From Spirochaetales bacterium (GTDB lineage: Bacteria; Spirochaetota; Spirochaetia; SZUA-6): a DNA stretch of 6,603 nt. Location: contig QILZ01000081.1 in NCBI GenBank assembly GCA_003233545.1, forward strand, positions 1-6,603, written 5' to 3'. Position 1 is the first letter of the stretch; each line of letters starts with the position of its first letter. Of the stretch, positions 1-5,297 are shown piece after piece. The notes under the pieces were generated by a model. The model was given only the letters and a program-made list of their open reading frames with translations, was not told where the DNA came from and made no database searches. A program made the translations under genes and the position numbers.

Positions 1-359
1 TCAGGGCTGTTCCTGCCGGGAGACCGGCGGGATTCCGACATGGAGTCCGGAAGCTGTGCCCTGTGAAATTTTTCCACGTTACGGATTGCATGTGCAATTG
101 CAAGTTTTACATCCGCACCGATGCTGTTCTCCGCTTTTTCGAATTCCTCTTCGGTTACGGCAAGAGGTTTACCGGACAAATCGACACCGTCGAATTTTTT
201 TGCATATTCAATTACAGCTCTGTCCCCGTTAATCCTTACATCCTCGAGTATTTCGGATACCGAATCCGATACGGTATCTATATTAAATTCCGATCTGTTT
301 AAAATCCTGCTGCGTGTGTTTTTGTCGAGTTTTTCCCATTCGAAAATGTTTATCTTCAT
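1..359 (-). CDS. hisD: Histidinol dehydrogenase, N-terminal part (runs off the left edge)
   Basis: HisD is the cytoplasmic NAD- and zinc-dependent enzyme that oxidises L-histidinol to L-histidine, the last step of histidine synthesis. About 119 of the usual ~430 residues are visible. They match the family N-terminus: a WEKL-type opening, then VSEILEDVRINGDRA (a helix followed by the conserved GD), EYAKKFDGVDL, VTEEEFEKA and, near residue 100, NVEKFHRAQLP. The zinc ligands, the VGxYxPGG segment and the catalytic histidines lie outside the window. The ATG at 359 is chosen because AGGA (368-371) sits 8 bases upstream; an in-frame ATG at 368 would overlap that ribosome site. The last ~10 visible residues (ESRRSPGRNSP) fit the family less well, and the cut prevents judging whether this is divergence or a frameshift. 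The gene lies 68 bases beyond the five-gene operon and appears to have its own promoter. No other his gene is visible. Confidence 0.88.
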   Translation of the reverse strand, partial: MKINIFEWEKLDKNTRSRILNRSEFNIDTVSDSVSEILEDVRINGDRAVIEYAKKFDGVDLSGKPLAVTEEEFEKAENSIGADVKLAIAHAIRNVEKFHRAQLPDSMSESRRSPGRNSP

Positions 360-387
360 ATAATTCATCCTTTTTTCCGTGCATGAT

Positions 388-417
388 ATTATATGCTGAA
401 CCGGCTGTATTTGTTAA
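388..417 (-). promoter_or_regulatory. Putative sigma-70-type promoter of hisD
   Basis: On the minus strand a TTAACA box (412-417, five of six bases of TTGACA) is followed after 18 bases by a perfect TATAAT (388-393). Transcription would start near 381, giving a leader of roughly 20 bases before the hisD ATG at 359 and just containing its AGGA ribosome site. It lies wholly in the gap between the barrel gene stop (428) and hisD, so hisD is probably transcribed separately, although read-through from the upstream operon is possible because no clear terminator is seen in the gap. Confidence 0.6.
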
Positions 418-427
418 GCATTGTTTG

Positions 428-1417
428 TTAAAACTCTATTTCGATATCCAATGATAATCCCGCTGTAATATCATCCGTTTCAGTGCTGTAATAGTGTGTC
501 CAGCCCAGAGTTGTTTTGGCGTGCAGGGTGATCTTATCGGTCAGGCTGAAATCAGAAAGTAGTTCCGGCGACAGCTTAAAGGCCGGATCGTATAAATATG
601 CAATGGAGCCGTCGGGAAGTGTGGAAGTCTGATAAGTTCGATACTCCGCTTTCGACCGTACCGTAGCGGTTATTCCGCGTTTAAGGAGCAGGGTTGCTTC
701 CGGAACCCATGTTAATACGAAGTTATTCTGATCTGTTGACAAATTGATCCTATAGTTTATTTCGCTCTTCAGGGTTAGCGGGATTCCTGTATACCATGAG
801 ATATCCAGGAAAGGAGAGATGCCGGGAACCTCCCCGTTTGTCTGTTCCGCCGGGATTTCCGTAGAAATACCCGGCTTAATGAGTATCTGCCCAAGAAATG
901 CATACACCGCACCTGCCGTTAAATTAAAATTAAGAGCATTGTTCAATTCGTCTTGTAATAATGATAACCCGGGATTAATATACAGGGAGAATTGATAATT
1001 TCCGTACGAAATAAAAACATCGGTATTTATCTGCCATACGGATGATGTGTAACCGGAATCAACTGTAAAATCATAGTATCCTGAGACACCCAACCTGGTT
1101 AGAAAAGAATTTTTCCTGAAACTAAGATAATTATTGCATGTTGCAATACCTTCGAAACTCTGAGTGAGAGGTGTATAGCCGGTTCTCAATGCCGAATCTA
1201 TAAAGTAACTCAGCGATTCGGAAAAATAATAGCTGTCCGCCCAGCTCACTTCCAGCCAGGCATTAGAGCCGGACAGGTCATATTGAGGAATTACTGAAAT
1301 AATCTGTGTTCCGGCATCGATGGAAACTTCCGAAAACAGGGGAAGGGATGTTAATAATAGCATGATAATGGAAAGATAAAATGATTTTCGGTATCTTCTG
1401 CAGCTGTTAAATATCAT
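428..1417 (-). CDS. Putative outer-membrane beta-barrel protein, last gene of the sigma-factor operon
   Basis: The 329-residue product has a basic start (residues 8-11, RYRK) and a hydrophobic segment ending in a likely signal peptidase I site after LFS (about residue 29). The rest alternates polar and hydrophobic residues in short strands rich in Tyr, Trp, Ser, Thr and Gly, separated by turns, and ends in LDIEIEF with a terminal Phe. This is the usual look of an outer-membrane beta-barrel with a C-terminal assembly signal. No specific family was recognised, so substrate and function are unknown. The ATG overlaps the stop of the preceding gene by four bases (ATGA, 1414-1417), and AGAGG lies about 9 bases upstream inside that gene, so the two are probably translationally coupled. 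As the last gene after sigma, anti-sigma and two exported proteins it could be the outer-membrane output or sensor of that system; this is inference. Confidence 0.72.
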   Translation of the reverse strand: MIFNSCRRYRKSFYLSIIMLLLTSLPLFSEVSIDAGTQIISVIPQYDLSGSNAWLEVSWADSYYFSESLSYFIDSALRTGYTPLTQSFEGIATCNNYLSFRKNSFLTRLGVSGYYDFTVDSGYTSSVWQINTDVFISYGNYQFSLYINPGLSLLQDELNNALNFNLTAGAVYAFLGQILIKPGISTEIPAEQTNGEVPGISPFLDISWYTGIPLTLKSEINYRINLSTDQNNFVLTWVPEATLLLKRGITATVRSKAEYRTYQTSTLPDGSIAYLYDPAFKLSPELLSDFSLTDKITLHAKTTLGWTHYYSTETDDITAGLSLDIEIEF

Positions 1418-2142
1418 CTGTACCTGCCTCTGTTTGATATTTCCTGATCTATCTGTATTATTCCTCCTCCGTTTGTCAGAGTGTTTTTAATTATTGTCAG
1501 GATGTCCTCTGTTTTAATTCTTTTTGCGCGGGCATTTAAATATACGGATGAAATCCCCGAAAAGGTCGATGCTTTTAACCTACTGGAAAGTAATGCCTTT
1601 CCGATTCCGTAGAGGTCGTCCTGTGACAGCAGATTTATCGAATTAAATTCTACCAGTACATCGCATGCCGCAAGAATATCATCCGCCGTGCGCGAGGTTT
1701 TCGCCATAAGATTAAAAAGTCTTGTAATTGTTTTATCCTTTATTCCCCCGAGCAGCAGTATGCTTATGTGTTTCAGCCTGTTGGCATATCGATCTTCGTT
1801 CTCCGGTTTAATATTTTGTTCGTAAACTATTATCTGTGCAGTTTTTAGCCGGTTAAGTTCATTGTTAACAGCTGTTATAAGCCTCTGCGGAGGTATATGT
1901 TTCGCTGCACCCTCCCTGATTTTATCCATAAGCAGTACTCCGGGTATGTTTTCCTGTAATGCTGTCTTAAGCAGTTCGCTCAAGTTTTCCCCGTAGCCGG
2001 AGTATCTTTTGCCTTTCCGGTCAGTTTTAATCCATTTGTGTAAATCCCGTACGATTTTAGGATCGTCGGGGAAAGCAGAGATACCGGCGGTAAAGAATAG
2101 GATTAAAATAATGGTGATTTTTTTCAGCGTCGTTAAATTTAT
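1414..2142 (-). CDS. Exported helical protein of unknown function, apparent AUA start
   Basis: Function not recognised. With the start at 2142 the product has 242 residues and begins as a textbook signal peptide: (M)NLTTLKK, a hydrophobic stretch IITIILILFF-like at residues 9-17, then TAGISA with likely cleavage after residue 23. The first standard start codon is a TTG at 1983, which would remove 53 residues including the whole signal peptide. No ATG, GTG or TTG lies between that TTG and the upstream in-frame stop. The chosen codon is ATA, 8 bases after AGAGGA and overlapping the previous stop as ATAA. The mature protein looks helical; residues 65-102 (IPGVLLMDKIREGAAKHIPP and a helix ending LKTA) recall a loosely defined motif with an EGxAK core that I have seen in exported proteins of several phyla. 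Its 3' end overlaps the barrel gene by four bases. A mutated ATG or a sequencing error is the alternative to a true AUA start. Confidence 0.7.
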   Translation of the reverse strand: MNLTTLKKITIILILFFTAGISAFPDDPKIVRDLHKWIKTDRKGKRYSGYGENLSELLKTALQENIPGVLLMDKIREGAAKHIPPQRLITAVNNELNRLKTAQIIVYEQNIKPENEDRYANRLKHISILLLGGIKDKTITRLFNLMAKTSRTADDILAACDVLVEFNSINLLSQDDLYGIGKALLSSRLKASTFSGISSVYLNARAKRIKTEDILTIIKNTLTNGGGIIQIDQEISNRGRYR

Positions 2143-2663
2143 GGCTTTGATCCTCTGCCGGTTCTCCCCGGCTTGTTTTTTATTTTCTGATTGTCCGGGT
2201 TTGATTTGCCGTATCCCATTTTGTTGTCAACAGACTTCATATACAGCGCATCGGCGGTCTTTTTAGCTCTGTTGTTTTTCATTATGTTTTTTCTCTGTCC
2301 TGTTTTAAGTGTATATCTTGTTTTTACTCCTACCTCGGAAGGGGCGACTCCTAACCTGATAGCATAATCGGCTTTTTTTAAGGTTTCGGTAAAAGATTCC
2401 GCCGCTTTCTGCGGGTCTTTCGGAAGTTCATCGGCTGTATACCTTAATATAAGCCGGATTGTCTCTATCGGAATATCGATATTCTTAAGCAGGAGATCGA
2501 GCTGTTTTATAAAAGCAGCTTTCCATACATAGTCATACTGTACGGATTCCAATATTTTATCATCCGGCTGTAACCTGAATATTGCTGATTGTTTATCCCC
2601 GGCAGTTAAGAATCCTCCGCATAACATAAAAAAGATAACTATTATTAAGATTAATCTGTTCAT
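2139..2663 (-). CDS. Exported small protein with a strongly basic C-terminal tail, function unknown
   Basis: The 174-residue product is not recognised. Residues 1-21 form a signal peptide (MNRLILIIVIFFMLCGGFLT), probably cut after AG at 21-22. Cys15 lies within the hydrophobic core and is not a convincing lipobox because it is preceded by Met-Leu. Residues about 30-110 look like a compact helical domain with alternating Leu/Ile and charged residues. From about residue 114 to the end the chain is rich in Lys, Arg, Asn and Gly, with only three acidic residues, and looks disordered. The ATG overlaps the stop of the anti-sigma gene by four bases (ATGA, 2660-2663), and its own stop TAA shares three bases with the ATA start of the next gene. 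Its position directly after the anti-sigma factor suggests a periplasmic role in the same signalling system, for example binding the sensor domain or an anionic envelope polymer; this is inference. Confidence 0.68.
   Translation of the reverse strand: MNRLILIIVIFFMLCGGFLTAGDKQSAIFRLQPDDKILESVQYDYVWKAAFIKQLDLLLKNIDIPIETIRLILRYTADELPKDPQKAAESFTETLKKADYAIRLGVAPSEVGVKTRYTLKTGQRKNIMKNNRAKKTADALYMKSVDNKMGYGKSNPDNQKIKNKPGRTGRGSKP
2151..2156 (-). promoter_or_regulatory. Ribosome binding site deciding an AUA start
   Basis: AGAGGA on the minus strand is followed by eight bases (TCAAAGCC) and then ATA at 2142-2140. The spacing is ideal for initiation there. It lies inside the last codons of the upstream gene, as expected for coupled translation. 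The alternative CTG at 2127-2125 has no comparable site at a good distance. Confidence 0.55.
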
Positions 2664-3361
2664 AATTTCTTAAATATTTCCCCTTGAATATGTATAAGTG
2701 AACTTTCTCCTCCGAAATCATCTTTAACTTTTACGGGAGAGGCCGGATCCGGGATCCATGTTTTGCCGTCTATAAGAAAATTATACGTATAAACCCTTCC
2801 TTTTTTCAGTTTGATTTTTATCTCCCATATCCCGTTTTTACCGGGTCCTTCAGGGACTAACGGGGAAGGCTGCCAGTTATTAAAATCCCCTACCACTGAT
2901 ACGGACCGGGCTTCCGGTGCGGTTAAGGAAAATTTTACCAGCACCTCGGTTTTGCTTTTTTGTATATACGAAGACAAAAAAATACTGCCTAAAAAAATAA
3001 TTACTACTGCGGCGGCTGCAGATATTACTCTGTGAAGCCTTTTGTTTCTGTTAAATCTGTTCTGTGCGTTTAATACATTGTTCATAATAGAATCGGCAGC
3101 CAGGTTAGGTGAACCGTTTAAATGGAAATCAGTATATTTTTGACTGGATAAAATATCTTTTTCGGGAAGAGTTCCGGTCGTAAAACGATCATTGATATCA
3201 CGATTAATAAAGGGCATAAGATGTGAGAATTTTAAAGAGCAGCCTCCGCAGCTCTTTATATGCGCAAGAATATAATTATATTCGTCTTTGGTGAGTATTC
3301 CGTTTTCCGCCCATAGGTCTGTAAGTGTCTCGACTTTTTTACATGCCATATCGCCCTTCAT
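2660..3361 (-). CDS. Membrane-anchored zinc-type anti-sigma factor with extracytoplasmic AMPK/CBM48-like domain
   Basis: The 233-residue product has three parts. The cytoplasmic N-terminus (1-109) carries the zinc anti-sigma motif HxxxCxxC at His34, Cys38 and Cys41, known in ZAS proteins to hold the ECF sigma factor inactive. Residues 111-132 are a hydrophobic membrane helix (VISAAAAVVIIFLGSIFL). Residues about 140-226 are an early-set fold of the AMPK-beta/CBM48 glycogen-binding type: VSVVGDFNNW (155-164 region, Trp163), GIWEIKIKL, then YNFLIDGKTW with Trp202, and PDP. The two tryptophans correspond to the sugar-stacking pair of AMPK beta; the usual Lys of YKF is Asn here. Basic residues before the helix and the order of parts place this domain outside the cytoplasm. 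The gene lies 20 bases after the sigma gene. The ATG at 3361 has AAGGG about 11 bases upstream; an in-frame ATG at 3349 (MACKK) is an alternative start. Carbohydrate sensing is inference, since such domains can also serve only in protein contacts. Confidence 0.87.
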   Translation of the reverse strand: MKGDMACKKVETLTDLWAENGILTKDEYNYILAHIKSCGGCSLKFSHLMPFINRDINDRFTTGTLPEKDILSSQKYTDFHLNGSPNLAADSIMNNVLNAQNRFNRNKRLHRVISAAAAVVIIFLGSIFLSSYIQKSKTEVLVKFSLTAPEARSVSVVGDFNNWQPSPLVPEGPGKNGIWEIKIKLKKGRVYTYNFLIDGKTWIPDPASPVKVKDDFGGESSLIHIQGEIFKKL

Positions 3362-3381
3362 ACTATTATATACCCTTTAAG

Positions 3382-4002
3382 TTATAATCTGGTTTTATTT
3401 TTTCCCAATATTTTTTTTAAGATTTTTCTTGCCCTGTAAAGGCGCGACTTTATGTTTTCGATACTAAGGTTTAAAGTCTCCGAGATTTCCCTGGTACTCA
3501 TTTCGTTAAGATAGTAAAGTGTTACCACGACTTTTAAATCATCCTGCAGTGAATGAACCGCACGGAGGACGGCGGCTTCCGTTTCCTTTTTTTCGGCCAG
3601 GATTTGGGGGTCTGATCCCCGCGAGTTATCGGGCAGCGATTCGAGCATTTCGTTATCTCTTGCTGAAAATTTCAGGTTCTTTTTTTTCTTCCTGTAGATT
3701 TTTTTAAGATGGTTTAATGCTGTCGTATATATCCACGGTCTAAATGCCATTCCCAGTCTGAATGTACCGAGGTAACGGTAAACGTTAATGAATATTTCCT
3801 GGAGCGCATCTTCCGCCTCTTCCGGATTTCCAAGGAAAGCCAGAGCGGTTCTGTAAAGATAGTCCTGGTATCTCTCTATGATGGTTTTAAATGCCGAAGT
3901 ATCACCCTGAAGTGTCTTATTGACTATCTCTAAATCTGATTGTTTATGGTCCCGCTTTAATGTCACGCCAAGTAATATTAGCACTGATTCGGGAAAAAAC
4001 AA
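3382..4002 (-). CDS. ECF-type RNA polymerase sigma factor (sigma-70 family, extracytoplasmic function)
   Basis: The 206-residue product has the two ECF domains. Region 2 spans about residues 23-105 and includes the core-binding helix with EEAEDALQEIF (61-71) and the following NVYRYLGTFR and FRPWIYTTALNHLKK. Region 4 spans about 145-200 with SLQDDLKVVVTLYYL, then the helix-turn-helix EISETLNLSIENIKSRLYRAR that reads the -35 box. The linker (106-140) is lysine-rich and then acidic. It heads the operon and is followed 20 bases later by its presumed anti-sigma partner, the usual arrangement for ECF pairs. The start is uncertain. TTG at 4002 has AAGAAG six bases upstream but adds a hydrophobic stretch (FFPESVLILLG) unusual for ECF factors; GTG at 3966 would give a typical 194-residue protein but has no visible ribosome site. 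Autoregulation is common in such pairs, but I could not recognise its promoter. Confidence 0.92.
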   Translation of the reverse strand: MFFPESVLILLGVTLKRDHKQSDLEIVNKTLQGDTSAFKTIIERYQDYLYRTALAFLGNPEEAEDALQEIFINVYRYLGTFRLGMAFRPWIYTTALNHLKKIYRKKKKNLKFSARDNEMLESLPDNSRGSDPQILAEKKETEAAVLRAVHSLQDDLKVVVTLYYLNEMSTREISETLNLSIENIKSRLYRARKILKKILGKNKTRL

Positions 4003-4022
4003 TTTAATCTTCTTAAGGTTTT

Positions 4023-4093
4023 ACCGGCACAGGGATAGTTGTAAGCTGAAATTAACGATTTATTGTGCAACCGGACTTACATACAGGGGATAG
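4023..4093. repeat. Short direct and inverted repeats in the divergent intergenic region
   Basis: The gap between the sigma gene and the divergent lipoprotein gene (4003-4139) has no gene. It contains ACCGG followed by ACAGGGATAG at 4023-4038, and again ACCGG (4070-4074) followed by ACAGGGGATAG (4083-4093). Between them TGTAAG (4040-4045) and CTTACA (4076-4081) form a perfect six-base inverted pair. These could be operator or promoter elements shared by the two divergent units, but the copies are imperfect and short, and chance is not excluded. No convincing sigma-70 promoter was found in the gap on either strand, which would fit use of an alternative sigma factor. Confidence 0.35.
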
Positions 4094-4127
4094 ATAAGGG
4101 TAAATAAGAGATAAATTCAAAACTTGC

Positions 4128-4132
4128 GGAGG
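4128..4132 (+). promoter_or_regulatory. Ribosome binding site of the DUF4382 lipoprotein gene
   Basis: GGAGG lies seven bases before the ATG at 4140 and only four before the in-frame GTG at 4137. The spacing favours the ATG as the start, giving MKKYL as the protein N-terminus. Confidence 0.75.
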
Positions 4133-4139
4133 TTTTGTG

Positions 4140-5093
4140 ATGAAGAAATATCTAATAGCCATTATATTTTTTGCGGCGGCTTTTCTGATTTCGACGGGGC
4201 TAACAGGCTGTGAAGTGTTTGGCAGCGGAGGGACGGTGAGTTTAAGTATTACCGATTCTCCCATAGACGCTTCGAATGTGTCCGGGGTATGGATTACAGT
4301 TAAAGAGATACAGTATCACAGGTCCGATACGACCGGCTGGGTTTCGATGGAAGGGTTTCATGGCCCGCAAAAAATCAATTTACTCGAACTTACGGACGGC
4401 AGCAGCAAATTACTCGGTGAACTTAATCTTTATGCGGGTCATTATACACAGATTCGTTTTATTCTCGATATAGAAGAGATGTCTGCGAATGGAAGTGTGC
4501 CTCAAAATCCCGGCTGTTATATATCATTTAACGACGGGTCGCCGGATGCACCTCTATTTGTGCCGGGCAGCGGTGTTTCCGGCTACAAGGCTGTCGGTGC
4601 CTTCGATGTACCTGTTAATGGTACGGTTAGTATTACTGCGGATTTCGATGCACGCAAGGCAGTTGTGAAAATGGGAAACGGCAGTTATATCTTAAAACCT
4701 ACTATTAGACTTGTGCCGGATAATGAAGCCGGAAAAATAGCAGGGGAAGTTACAAATTATACCGGAACAGGAAATCTCCTTATATTTGCCTACGAAGACG
4801 GAACCTATAAGGACACCGAGGACGACGATCCTGTTGCTGCAGCGGATCCGGAGCTCGCAGAACCGCGATTTTCCGGTTCAGTGGCTGGTGCCGGAGTGTC
4901 GGCAGCCGGCAGCGGAAGTCTGCATTATGTGCTTTCGTTTCTTAGGGAAGGGATATACGATCTTGTCGTTGCCGAGTACAATGGCGATACATTTGTGAAG
5001 ACACTCGGTTTTGTCTCTGATGTTTCCGTTGTAAGCAATAAAACTACATCGCAGGTTATCGACACGCAAAGCCTGGATACCACTGTCCGGTAA
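4140..5093 (+). CDS. DUF4382 domain lipoprotein
   Basis: The 317-residue product is a lipoprotein: MKK, a hydrophobic core, and the lipobox LTGC with the lipidated cysteine at residue 24. Residues about 31-192 match the DUF4382 family as I know it: LSITDSPID at the front, VWITVKEIQYH, GWV, INLLELTDG, LGELNLYAGHYTQIRFIL and, at the end, VSITADFDARKAVVK with ILKPTIRLV. This is a beta-sandwich-like domain of unknown function common in envelope lipoproteins. Residues about 198-312 (IAGEVTNYTGTGNLLIFAYE onward) look like a second beta-sandwich, similar to the carboxypeptidase-regulatory-like domains that often follow DUF4382. That segment has an acidic loop (EDDDP) and an Ala/Gly/Ser-rich stretch. 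The residue after Cys24 is Glu. The gene is divergent from the sigma operon and shares its regulatory gap, so it is a candidate target of that sigma factor; this is inference. Confidence 0.85.
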   Translation: MKKYLIAIIFFAAAFLISTGLTGCEVFGSGGTVSLSITDSPIDASNVSGVWITVKEIQYHRSDTTGWVSMEGFHGPQKINLLELTDGSSKLLGELNLYAGHYTQIRFILDIEEMSANGSVPQNPGCYISFNDGSPDAPLFVPGSGVSGYKAVGAFDVPVNGTVSITADFDARKAVVKMGNGSYILKPTIRLVPDNEAGKIAGEVTNYTGTGNLLIFAYEDGTYKDTEDDDPVAAADPELAEPRFSGSVAGAGVSAAGSGSLHYVLSFLREGIYDLVVAEYNGDTFVKTLGFVSDVSVVSNKTTSQVIDTQSLDTTVR

Positions 5094-5100
5094 TCCTTTA

Positions 5101-5139
5101 ATCCTTCAGCAGTAGCAGGCCGTAGGATCATGGTTTTTT
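5101..5139 (+). terminator. Weak candidate terminator after the lipoprotein gene
   Basis: ATCCT (5101-5105) can pair with AGGAT (5124-5128) across an 18-base loop, and a run of six T (5134-5139) follows five bases later. The stem is short and the loop large, so this is a poor hairpin. The eight-base unit TAATCCTT is tandemly repeated at 5091-5106, starting with the stop codon. The rest of the 204-base gap up to the next gene contains only the promoter listed separately. Confidence 0.28.
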
Positions 5140-5200
5140 AATGTTTCAGTTACCTCAAAATGTTACCTTTATTTTATTTACAAAGATTCTTAACGAAATA

Positions 5201-5229
5201 TTGTTGTTTTAATTTCTATGGGATATAAT
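5201..5229 (+). promoter_or_regulatory. Putative sigma-70-type promoter of the small barrel gene
   Basis: A perfect TATAAT (5224-5229) is preceded, after exactly 17 bases, by TTGTTG (5201-5206), which shares the TTG of the -35 consensus. Transcription would begin near 5236 and give a leader of about 60 bases before the GTG at 5298. This suggests the barrel gene is expressed independently of the lipoprotein gene upstream. Confidence 0.55.
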
Positions 5230-5297
5230 GTTTAAGAAGGCTGTATGTTGGCTTTACCATATTATTTAATCCTGTGATTATAACCGAGAGGTCAAAA

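Noticed and set aside
1..35. Possible frameshift at the left edge of hisD, where family similarity fades after the FHRAQLP segment.
   Set aside because: Neither other frame restores a convincing HisD continuation within the few visible bases, and the Pro-Gly of this segment is roughly where the family has it. The window ends too soon to judge.
63..363. Plus-strand open frames opposite hisD.
   Set aside because: They are antisense to a well-supported hisD reading frame, have no ribosome site and no recognisable protein features.
360..427. Terminator at the end of the sigma-factor operon.
   Set aside because: Only a four-base stem (TGCT/AGCA) with a long loop and no adjacent T-run on the minus strand could be found.
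2600..2663. Lipoprotein reading of the basic-tailed exported protein (Cys15).
   Set aside because: Cys15 is preceded by Phe-Met-Leu, lacks the small residue expected at -1, and sits inside the hydrophobic core; an ordinary signal peptidase I site downstream fits better.
3365..3370. TATAAT on the minus strand in the sigma/anti-sigma gap, a possible internal promoter for the anti-sigma gene.
   Set aside because: No -35-like box was identified at a proper distance in the sigma gene 3' end, and the 20-base gap is AT-rich, so chance is likely.
5091..5106. Tandem TAATCCTT repeat at the lipoprotein gene stop codon as a functional element.
   Set aside because: Two copies of eight bases, one including the stop codon, are readily explained by a small slippage duplication.
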